Origin: an uncultured Spirochaetia bacterium
GTDB taxonomy: Bacteria; Spirochaetota; UBA4802; JAGODF01
Assembly (NCBI GenBank): GCA_937967705.1
Contig: CALCJG010000479.1
Location: forward strand, 1 to 5,057
Length of the DNA: 5,057 bases
Direction: 5' to 3'
Shown: positions 1 through 4,247 of the stretch, piece after piece
Numbering within the stretch: the first letter of the stretch is position 1
Layout: every line of letters begins with the position of its first letter
Notes under the pieces: model-generated
The model's input: only the letters and a program-made list of their open reading frames with translations
The model's database searches: none
What the model was told of the DNA's origin: nothing
Made by a program: the position numbers and the translations under genes

Positions 1-45
1 CCACCGAGATCTACACTCTTTCCCTACACGACGCTCTTCCGATCT
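1..45 (+). other. Illumina TruSeq universal/P5 adapter remnant (sequencing artefact)
   Basis: The first 45 bases match, base for base as far as I can recall it, the 3' 45 bases of the 58-base Illumina TruSeq universal adapter, which includes the read-1 primer site and ends in GCTCTTCCGATCT. Only the first 13 adapter bases are missing. The biological sequence starts at 46, directly after the terminal GATCT, exactly where a library insert would begin. This is untrimmed adapter assembled onto a contig end, not genomic DNA. It explains why the gene at 46-405 stops abruptly. Confidence 0.98.
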
Positions 46-405
46 GCCGTAGGCCTCGAAGAGCTCCGCCAGTTCCCGGTCCATCCGGTCCAGTTGGAAT
101 TCGTAGATGCCGAAGATGAAGGGCATGAGGCGGTAGAGTTCAATCGTCCCCAGGCGTATCCCCCAGACCTGCCCCTTGGTCTGCATCTCTCTCAGCTTTT
201 CCCGGAGATATTCCGGGTCCCTTCCCGTACGGGCCGCCATGTCATCGGGGGTTTCATAGCGGAGAAGAAGGTCGCAGGTGATTTCCGCCTCTTCCTCAGA
301 AAAGATCTTTTCCAGAATTCTGATCTCCACCCCGGACGGGGCCGCGGGAAAACCATTGGGTATGGTGTCCAGAAATTCCTGAAGGCGGCGGTAGATGCTG
401 CTCAT
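46..405 (-). CDS. Probable 4Fe-4S ferredoxin-type protein, N-terminal part (3' end cut by contig end)
   Basis: This reading frame of 120 codons opens with ATG at 405, has AGGAGGT at 411-417 about six bases upstream, and stays open to the adapter junction at 46. The protein begins MSSIYRRLQEFLDTIPNGFP and continues with GVEIRILEKIFSEEEAEI (about residues 25-42), a GRDPEYLREKL helical segment (61-71) and FIFGIYEFQLDRMDRELAEL (96-115). From memory, this layout is typical of a family of bacterial and archaeal proteins. These have a winged-helix-like N-terminal region that reads a 'GVEIRIL' segment, then a 'GIYE' segment, followed by a C-terminal dicluster 4Fe-4S ferredoxin domain. The cluster-binding cysteines would lie in the missing part; only one cysteine (residue 44) is visible and it is not part of a motif. 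The coding assignment is firm; the Fe-S assignment is family-based inference. It is the same strand as the lipocalin gene, 99 bases downstream of it, so co-transcription is possible. The truncation is an assembly effect. Confidence 0.7.
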
Positions 406-430
406 GGGGGACCTCCTGATAAATGATGGA

Positions 431-446
431 GATCACTCTGATGATC
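431..446. repeat. Inverted repeat GATCA-N6-TGATC upstream of the Fe-S protein gene
   Basis: A perfect 5-base dyad with a 6-base spacer lies about 25-40 bases upstream of the start codon at 405. It is next to an 8-base palindrome ATGATCAT at 441-448. It could be an operator or a chance palindrome; there is no second copy in the window to support a regulator site. Confidence 0.3.
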
Positions 447-458
447 ATATACGGTCTG

Positions 459-475
459 TCAACAAAAATATTTTT
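459..475 (-). repeat. AT-rich 17-mer, copy 1 (AAAAATATTTTTGTTGA)
   Basis: Read on the minus strand, this 17-mer is identical to plus-strand positions 3647-3663. Its first 11 bases fit the published UP-element consensus AAAWWTWTTTT of bacterial promoters. Here the 17-mer runs straight into a perfect -35-like TTGACA (457-462, minus). This would suit a promoter for the Fe-S gene at 405, but no acceptable -10 box lies 16-18 bases downstream of the TTGACA, so I do not call a promoter. Confidence 0.6.
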
Positions 476-482
476 ATGAAGA

Positions 483-497
483 GATGCTGTCGGCATC
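483..497 (-). terminator. Weak hairpin after the lipocalin gene
   Basis: GATGC and GCATC flank a 5-base loop just after the stop of the lipocalin gene. On the minus strand they are followed by an A/T-rich stretch. The stem is only 5 bp and the T tract is interrupted, so termination would be partial at best; read-through into the Fe-S gene at 405 is plausible. Confidence 0.25.
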
Positions 498-504
498 ACC
501 GGAC

Positions 505-1593
505 TCAGAGTTCCAGGTCGCTGAAGTTTTTACCGGGGCAGTAGCCCACGAGCTCCACATATCCCAGCCCCTTCACCTCTTTCTTTCCCTCCGTGCCCTT
601 GACGTCCACGGCCCCCTCCCAGTAAGTGACCGGTTTGTGATCCAGTTCCTGTTCCGCCAGGCGGGGTTTGATATGCAGCGACAGGCCGAGCCTTTTTACG
701 TCGATTCGCCATTCCGATGGGTAAACCCCTTTGGTCCTGCCGCTCTGCCAGGTGGCCAGGGTTTTTACGGTTATATCGCCCAGGGAGAGCCAGTGGACCT
801 TGCCCTTCGCGTCCACGTAGGTGCCACCGGACTTGGGTACGGGACGGTGATTGTCCTTGATGAGATAAATCATGAGTTCGGTGTTGTTCTCAAGCTGCAG
901 GCTGAACCAGTCCCAGCCGGTCTGCGTTTTCTCCAGCTTCATGACACCGTATTCGTGATCCATCCAGGCCTTGCCCTTAACGGGTTTGATCTTTCCGTCC
1001 ACAGTGATGTTTCCCGTAACCTGAAGGTTTGTAAAGGAATAGTAGTAGTTGGCGTGGGTGTCGCCTTTTTGCACGATACCGTTCCGTCCGTTGAGGGCGG
1101 CGGGTTTCCGGGGGGTGAGGTAGAGATCGATGGCATAACCCTTCATTCGGGCCCTTACGCAATGAACCCCGTTTTTATCCCTGGCATGCCAGTCGCTGAT
1201 CACGACGTTGTAGGACTCCGGGTCGGCCTTCCATTTCGTGAAGAGAAAATTGTCCTTCTCCGTCGAAGCGAACCGTTTCTTTTTCAGGTCGGTAACCGCA
1301 AAATGACCGATCATTCCCACATCCAGGAGATAGTAAGCAGGGATGAATCTCAGGCATCCCGGCGCCCGGTCCTCGTTGGTGATGCGTTTAAAGAAGGTTA
1401 CCTCGAAGCCGTATTCGCTGCCGTCACCCGCCTTGAGATGTCCCGTGTAATACCACCATTCCATCTGGGCGCTGTTGTGCGCCGCATGGTCCCTCGGAAA
1501 ACTGATGGGCTTTACGGGCCTGTTGTAGTCGATAGTGTATTTAGGGGAGCAGGTAAGTAACAGCATGGCCAGCAGAATGAGATAGCGTTGCAT
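505..1593 (-). CDS. Lipocalin-like AttH / carotenoid 1,2-hydratase (CrtC) family protein, putative lipoprotein
   Basis: A complete 362-residue protein. The ATG at 1591-1593 has AGGAGGAG at 1598-1605, an ideal ribosome binding site. The N-terminus is a short export signal (MQRYLILLAMLLLTC) ending in a lipobox-like LLTC. Cys15 would be lipidated, although Thr at -1 is less usual than Gly, Ala or Ser. Family hallmarks appear in order: EWWYYTGHL (45-53), YYYSFTNLQVTG (183-194), KAWMDHEYG (208-216), GWDWFSLQL (226-234), YWEGAVDVKG (324-333) and GYVELVGY (344-351). These are the conserved motifs of the CrtC/AttH double-lipocalin fold. In phototrophs CrtC hydrates carotenoids. Most relatives in other bacteria are exported proteins of unknown ligand, often next to FtsX-type ABC transporter genes. 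No carotenoid or such transporter gene is visible here, so automatic annotation as 'carotenoid 1,2-hydratase' would probably mislead. Likely place: periplasmic face of a membrane. It is divergent from comM and may be co-transcribed with the Fe-S gene downstream. Confidence 0.92.
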   Translation of the reverse strand: MQRYLILLAMLLLTCSPKYTIDYNRPVKPISFPRDHAAHNSAQMEWWYYTGHLKAGDGSEYGFEVTFFKRITNEDRAPGCLRFIPAYYLLDVGMIGHFAVTDLKKKRFASTEKDNFLFTKWKADPESYNVVISDWHARDKNGVHCVRARMKGYAIDLYLTPRKPAALNGRNGIVQKGDTHANYYYSFTNLQVTGNITVDGKIKPVKGKAWMDHEYGVMKLEKTQTGWDWFSLQLENNTELMIYLIKDNHRPVPKSGGTYVDAKGKVHWLSLGDITVKTLATWQSGRTKGVYPSEWRIDVKRLGLSLHIKPRLAEQELDHKPVTYWEGAVDVKGTEGKKEVKGLGYVELVGYCPGKNFSDLEL

Positions 1594-1619
1594 GGTTCTC
1601 CTCCTGGAGTTTTTCGAAA

Positions 1620-1649
1620 AATAGACTATAGGTTTATCTTTTATGTCAA
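1620..1649 (-). promoter_or_regulatory. Candidate sigma-70 promoter of the lipocalin gene
   Basis: On the minus strand a perfect TTGACA (-35) lies at 1644-1649. An 18-base spacer separates it from TCTATT (1620-1625, four of six matches to TATAAT). Transcription would start near 1613, giving a leader of about 20 bases that contains the ribosome binding site. TATAGT lies closer to the -35 box but at only 13 bases, too near for a standard promoter. Confidence 0.5.
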
Positions 1650-1849
1650 GCGTAATATTTATCTCGACGAACTCCTCTTCTCAGCCTTTTCGGTACTATC
1701 CGTGCAAATTATTTTTTCATTTTCAATCCCCGGTCGTATAGGATTATGTATGTCTCCAAAGGCGTTATCTGCCGTATAGCGGTTTAAAGAGACGATGGGT
1801 GTACGTTTCAGCCCTTCTTTAATCGTTGAAGTGATTTTAACTTGGTTGT

Positions 1850-1860
1850 ACCTCCTTTTT
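1850..1860 (-). promoter_or_regulatory. Orphan Shine-Dalgarno-like AAAAAGGAGGT with no start codon after it
   Basis: The minus strand carries a perfect ribosome binding site core, but no ATG, GTG or TTG follows at a usable distance; the next bases are ACAACCAAGTTAAAATC. It could be the remains of a lost small gene. Alternatively, the plus-strand reading ACCTCCTTTTT, which resembles the 16S rRNA 3' tail, may be coincidental. No function is assigned. Confidence 0.3.
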
Positions 1861-1865
1861 AAGAT

Positions 1866-1910
1866 CCCGGAGTGGCGGGGAAACCCTTTGGGGACCCCGC
1901 CGTTCCAGGG
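1866..1910 (+). other. Very stable GC-rich hairpin upstream of comM
   Basis: The arm GGAGTGGCGGGG (1869-1880) pairs over 12 bp with CCCCGCCGTTCC (1895-1906), including two G-T pairs. CCC (1866-1868) adds three pairs with GGG (1908-1910) across a bulged A. The 14-base loop contains a further CCC-TTT-GGG mini-stem. Neither strand has a T tract after it, so it is not a standard intrinsic terminator. It could be a leader structure on the comM transcript, a REP-like extragenic palindrome, or a Rho-independent barrier between divergent units. The structure is certain; its role is not. Confidence 0.6.
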
Positions 1911-2016
1911 TAGCTTATTCAATAGGTGAGATGACTACTCAAGGTCGGATCTCCCGGCGATTCCCCTCCCGTTACCGGGCGGATTGTGCCGGTGAGCCGG
2001 ATGTAAGAGGTTATAT

Positions 2017-3537
2017 ATGATGTCCCGATCTTTGTCCCTTGCCCTCATGGGCATCGAGGCCTGCCTTGTGGAGGTGGAGGTGGACATTATCCGCGGTCTG
2101 CCCCATTTCATCATCGTGGGTCTTCCGGATTCGGTTATCAAGGAATCCCGGGAGCGCATCCGGTCCGCCCTGGAGAATTCCGGTTTCGAATTTCCCCCCA
2201 AGAATTTCGTCGTCAATCTGGCTCCGGCGGGTTTCCGCAAACAGGGGTCCAACTTCGATCTCCCCATCGCCGTTTCCCTTCTTCGGGCCACCGGACAGTT
2301 CGAAGGGGAGGGGGAAAATATCCCCATGATCGGGGAGCTGGCGCTGGACGGGCGGGTCAAACCCGTTCAGGGGGTCATCTCCATGGCCATCGCACTGTTC
2401 CGTTCGGGATACCGCAGGATGATCGTGCCCTTTGACAACCGGTATGAGGCGGCGGCCATCGAAGAGGTGGAGGTTTTTCCGGTCTCTAGAATACAGGAGG
2501 CCCTGGATGTCTGCCGGGGGAAGGGGAAGCCCTTTAAAGAACAGAAGGTTCAGTCCCAGGTGGAGGAGGGGATGCCGGATTTTCAGGATGTTCGGGGACA
2601 GGAGACCGCGCGGCGGGCCATAGAGATCGCCGCTGCGGGACATCACAATATCCTCCTCTACGGACCGCCGGGTTCCGGGAAGACCATGCTCTCCAAGAGG
2701 ATACCCTCCATACTCCCCTCCCTGACACGGGATCAGGCGATAAGTACCACGATGATTCATTCCATCGGGGGGATGCTGGGCCCCGGCGAAGGGCTGATCG
2801 TCCGTCCGCCTCTGCGATCACCCCATCATACCGCCTCGGATGCGGCGCTGGTGGGAGGAGGCCGAATCCCGGGGGTCGGTGAAATCTCCCTGGCCCATAA
2901 TGGGGTTCTGTTGATGGACGAATTTGTGGAATTCCGCAACAATGTCCTCCAGGCGCTCCGGCAGCCCCTGGAAGACAACGAGATCACCGTGGCCCGGGCC
3001 TCCGGCTCATTCACCTTTCCGGCGGATTTCATGCTGGTGGCTTCAAGCAATCCCTGCCAGTGCGGTTTTCTCTTCGACGAGGAAATCCCCTGCCGCTGTT
3101 CCCCGGAACGGGCACGGCACTATTTCCATAAGATTGCCGGTCCCATCCTGGACCGGATCGACATCGAGGTTTTGGTAAACCGGGTCCCCTGCAGGGACCT
3201 GATGTCGGCCGGGGAGGGGGAGAACTCCCGGACTATCCGGGAGCGGGTGTTGAAGGCCCGCACTCTTCAGAGGAAGAGGTTCCAGGACTCCCCTACGGTC
3301 TATAACTCCCGTATGACCCCGGAGGATATACAGAGGCACTGTATCATCGATGCGGAAACGGAAAAAATCATGGAAAACGCCTTAAAGCGTCTCAACCTGT
3401 CGGCGAGGTCCTTTTTTCGGGTGCTCAAGGTGAGCCGGACCATTGCAGATCTGGATGAGAGTCCGAATATTCGAAAAAATCATCTCCTGGAGGCGCTGAC
3501 CTACAAGAATCTTCAGCGTATGTACGATACGGTATAG
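2017..3537 (+). CDS. comM: ComM / YifB family Mg-chelatase-like AAA+ ATPase
   Basis: A complete protein of 506 residues, the usual family length. The ATG at 2017 has AAGAGG six bases upstream; a second ATG at 2020 is also possible. The N-terminal Lon-like domain (about 1-170) carries GLPHFIIVGLPDSVIKESRERI (27-48, here in its family form) and VNLAPAGFRKQGSNFDLPIA (66-85). The AAA+ domain has Walker A GPPGSGKT (216-223), the family motif RSPHHTAS (267-274) and Walker B GVLLMDE (296-302). It also has a four-cysteine pattern NPCQCG...CRC (Cys347, 349, 359, 361) and LDRID with Arg380. The C-terminal helical domain has SARSFFRVLKVSRTIADL (462-479). In Vibrio and Acinetobacter, ComM is a hexameric helicase that drives branch migration when transformed DNA is integrated into the chromosome. 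It is a cytoplasmic DNA-processing enzyme also present in many species not known to be transformable. No dprA or other competence gene is adjacent, and it appears to be transcribed alone. Confidence 0.97.
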   Translation: MMSRSLSLALMGIEACLVEVEVDIIRGLPHFIIVGLPDSVIKESRERIRSALENSGFEFPPKNFVVNLAPAGFRKQGSNFDLPIAVSLLRATGQFEGEGENIPMIGELALDGRVKPVQGVISMAIALFRSGYRRMIVPFDNRYEAAAIEEVEVFPVSRIQEALDVCRGKGKPFKEQKVQSQVEEGMPDFQDVRGQETARRAIEIAAAGHHNILLYGPPGSGKTMLSKRIPSILPSLTRDQAISTTMIHSIGGMLGPGEGLIVRPPLRSPHHTASDAALVGGGRIPGVGEISLAHNGVLLMDEFVEFRNNVLQALRQPLEDNEITVARASGSFTFPADFMLVASSNPCQCGFLFDEEIPCRCSPERARHYFHKIAGPILDRIDIEVLVNRVPCRDLMSAGEGENSRTIRERVLKARTLQRKRFQDSPTVYNSRMTPEDIQRHCIIDAETEKIMENALKRLNLSARSFFRVLKVSRTIADLDESPNIRKNHLLEALTYKNLQRMYDTV

Positions 3538-3646
3538 CCGTCAGTTCCTCCCGGTGCCCGGCTGGGTCATATGGACTGTTGCGATTCTGATACATTGAGA
3601 TTAATTTTCAACAGGATGAGGGTCTTTTTCGGGGGGATCGGTTTAA

Positions 3647-3663
3647 AAAAATATTTTTGTTGA
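3647..3663 (+). repeat. AT-rich 17-mer, copy 2 (AAAAATATTTTTGTTGA)
   Basis: Identical to the minus strand of 459-475. The shared word contains the perfect palindrome AAAAATATTTTT. Here it leads into TTGATA, a -35-like hexamer, but again no -10 box follows at a standard distance. The next 17 bases contain another inverted repeat (3666-3680). Confidence 0.6.
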
Positions 3664-3665
3664 TA

Positions 3666-3680
3666 TTTTGTAAGACAAAA
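3666..3680. repeat. Inverted repeat TTTTGT-AAG-ACAAAA
   Basis: A perfect 6-base dyad with a 3-base spacer, about 130 bases upstream of the predicted -24 element. That distance is usual for an enhancer-binding-protein site of a sigma-54 promoter. It could equally be an operator belonging to the adjacent 17-mer, or chance in A/T-rich DNA. Confidence 0.35.
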
Positions 3681-3715
3681 ATGGGGTGAATCGCGGAAAT
3701 TCGGGCAGCAGGAGT

Positions 3716-3735
3716 GGGGGAAGGCCCCCGGTTTT
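3716..3735 (+). terminator. Possible intrinsic terminator downstream of comM
   Basis: GGGGG (3716-3720) and CCCCC (3725-3729) form a 5-bp all-GC stem with an AAGG loop, followed by GGTTTTATAAAA. The T tract is short and begins two bases after the stem, so this is a modest terminator. It lies about 180 bases after the comM stop codon; no better candidate lies nearer. Confidence 0.4.
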
Positions 3736-3752
3736 ATAAAAAAAAGGAAGAA

Positions 3753-3768
3753 AAGAGACGATTCTCTT
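3753..3768. repeat. Inverted repeat AAGAGA-CGAT-TCTCTT
   Basis: A perfect 6-base dyad with a 4-base spacer, centred about 45 bases upstream of the -24 GG at 3806. It is not followed by a T tract, so it is not a terminator. Its position suits a regulator or IHF-proximal site of the sigma-54 promoter, but this is inference from position only. Confidence 0.35.
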
Positions 3769-3803
3769 CTGGATGAAGATGATTCCCTCGGAAAGGGGGT
3801 CAG

Positions 3804-3820
3804 TTGGCATAATCTATGCT
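3804..3820 (+). promoter_or_regulatory. Sigma-54 (RpoN) -24/-12 promoter
   Basis: The sequence TTGGCATAATCTATGCT matches the sigma-54 consensus TTGGCACG-N4-TTGCW. The -24 element TTGGCA is perfect and the -12 element is TGCT. The invariant GG (3806-3807) and GC (3818-3819) are separated by the required 12 bases from first G to first G. Transcription should start near 3831, giving a leader of about 45 bases before the ATG at 3876. A sigma-70 reading is poorer, as no good -10 box lies 16-18 bases after TTGGCA. Sigma-54 promoters need an activating AAA+ enhancer-binding protein, so the gene downstream is probably switched on by a specific signal. Confidence 0.7.
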
Positions 3821-3875
3821 TAATATATCTCCTATACGCAAAGAGAGCAGAAGGCACTTATATAGGAGGCAATAT

Positions 3876-4079
3876 ATGAACAAGGCAACATGTAAGGATT
3901 GTATCAACAAAGAAATCTGCGGCAAGGAAAATGTCACATCCTGCGAACACTATGATGTGGTTTTGACCCGCGGTGAAATCATGAATATGCTTACGGTGGC
4001 CAAGGAAAAAAATCCCACTTTCGTTCCCGGCCTGCTGAATGCGATAAAGAGGACCTATAAGATCAATCTCGCTTATTGA
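3876..4079 (+). CDS. Small four-cysteine protein of unknown function
   Basis: A 67-residue protein. An upstream in-frame ATG at 3816 lies within the predicted promoter and has no ribosome binding site. The ATG at 3876 has a perfect AGGAGG (3864-3869) six bases upstream, so it is the start. The N-terminal third has Cys6, Cys9, Cys15 and Cys23 in a C-x2-C-x5-C-x7-C pattern (CKDCINKEICG...SCEHY), which suggests a small zinc-binding or Fe-S-binding knuckle. The rest (about 30-67) is a basic, mostly helical segment with no cysteine (GEIMNMLTVAKEK, LLNAIKRTYKI). There is no signal peptide or membrane segment, so it is probably cytoplasmic. Similar 'CxDC...C...C' short proteins of unknown role occur in many bacteria and phages; I do not recognise a named family. 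The gene is monocistronic: a sigma-54 promoter before it and a strong terminator after it. This points to a regulated, independently expressed small protein. Confidence 0.85.
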   Translation: MNKATCKDCINKEICGKENVTSCEHYDVVLTRGEIMNMLTVAKEKNPTFVPGLLNAIKRTYKINLAY

Positions 4080-4103
4080 TCGCTCCGGAGAGGGCAGCAG
4101 TGG

Positions 4104-4141
4104 AAGAAAAAGGGAATGCGTGAGAGCGTTCCCTTTTTCTT
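4104..4141 (+). terminator. Strong bidirectional intrinsic terminator between convergent genes
   Basis: The arm AAGAAAAAGGGAATGC (4104-4119) pairs over 16 bp, with one G-T pair, with GCGTTCCCTTTTTCTT (4126-4141) around a GTGAGA loop. On the plus strand the 3' arm ends in a T-rich tract (TTTTTCTTT) just after the small cysteine-protein gene. On the minus strand the A-rich 5' arm gives an equally good T tract (TTTTTCTT), ending the transporter transcript arriving from 4248. It should serve both convergent genes. Confidence 0.93.
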
Positions 4142-4173
4142 TATCATCGCAATAACCCCATGGCTTACTCAAT

Positions 4174-4202
4174 CCTCCGGGGGATTAACTTCCCCGGGGA
4201 GG
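4174..4202 (-). other. GC-rich hairpin in the 3' untranslated region of the transporter gene
   Basis: CCTCC (4174-4178) pairs with GGAGG (4198-4202), and GGGGA (4180-4184) with TCCCC (4191-4195), with a small internal loop and a TTAACT apical loop. There is no T tract on either side, so it is not itself a terminator. On the minus strand it lies just before the real terminator. It might protect the transporter mRNA 3' end from exonucleases; this role is inferred. Confidence 0.5.
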
Positions 4203-4247
4203 GGTGCAGGATGTGTAAAACCCGCTTTTTGAGATACTCCTGAAGAT

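Larger units (their letters stand above)
1594..2016. other. Divergent intergenic region between the lipocalin gene and comM
   Basis: This region has 423 bases with no convincing gene. The left half (about 1610-1860) is clearly more A/T-rich than the flanking genes; the right half is GC-rich with overlapping short dyads (for example ACCGG...CCGGT near 1975-1993). The only long frame is on the minus strand (1659-1922). It would need a TTG start without a ribosome binding site, and its sequence resembles no family I know. The region contains the lipocalin promoter, an orphan AGGAGGT on the minus strand and a stable hairpin, annotated separately. I cannot pick a convincing comM promoter. Confidence 0.7.
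3538..3803. other. Non-coding region between comM and the small cysteine protein
   Basis: No supportable gene on either strand. The stretch from 3641 to 3682 is strongly A/T-rich and holds copy 2 of the 17-mer and a TTTTGT/ACAAAA dyad. A GC hairpin (3716-3729) and an AAGAGA/TCTCTT dyad (3753-3768) follow. The region ends at a sigma-54 promoter match, so it could be that promoter's upstream control region. Confidence 0.65.

Noticed and set aside
484..1560. A 358-codon plus-strand open frame opposite the lipocalin gene
   Set aside because: It is the antisense shadow of a gene with a clear family match, signal peptide and ribosome binding site; its own translation has no recognisable domain.
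1841..1862. Plus-strand GGTTGTACCTCCTTTTTAAG as the 3' end of a 16S rRNA gene
   Set aside because: It resembles the anti-Shine-Dalgarno tail, but the upstream bases do not continue the conserved 16S 3' helix, and no other rRNA sequence is present.
1659..1922. An 87-codon open frame on the minus strand as a functional gene
   Set aside because: It needs a TTG start with no ribosome binding site, crosses the stable GC hairpin and resembles no known family. Kept only as a possible remnant.
3816..3875. A 20-codon N-terminal extension of the small cysteine protein
   Set aside because: The start at 3816 overlaps the -12 promoter element, lies upstream of the predicted transcription start and lacks a ribosome binding site. 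The ATG at 3876 has a perfect one.
3858..3877. A/T hairpin around the ribosome binding site of the small protein as an RNA thermometer
   Set aside because: The stem is only five A-T pairs with an eight-base loop, far too weak to support a thermometer claim.
4159..4247. A short minus-strand frame after the OppD stop (reading QEYLKKRV...) as the start of oppF
   Set aside because: It has no start codon at the preceding AGGAG, lacks the expected Walker A region and stops within about 30 codons.
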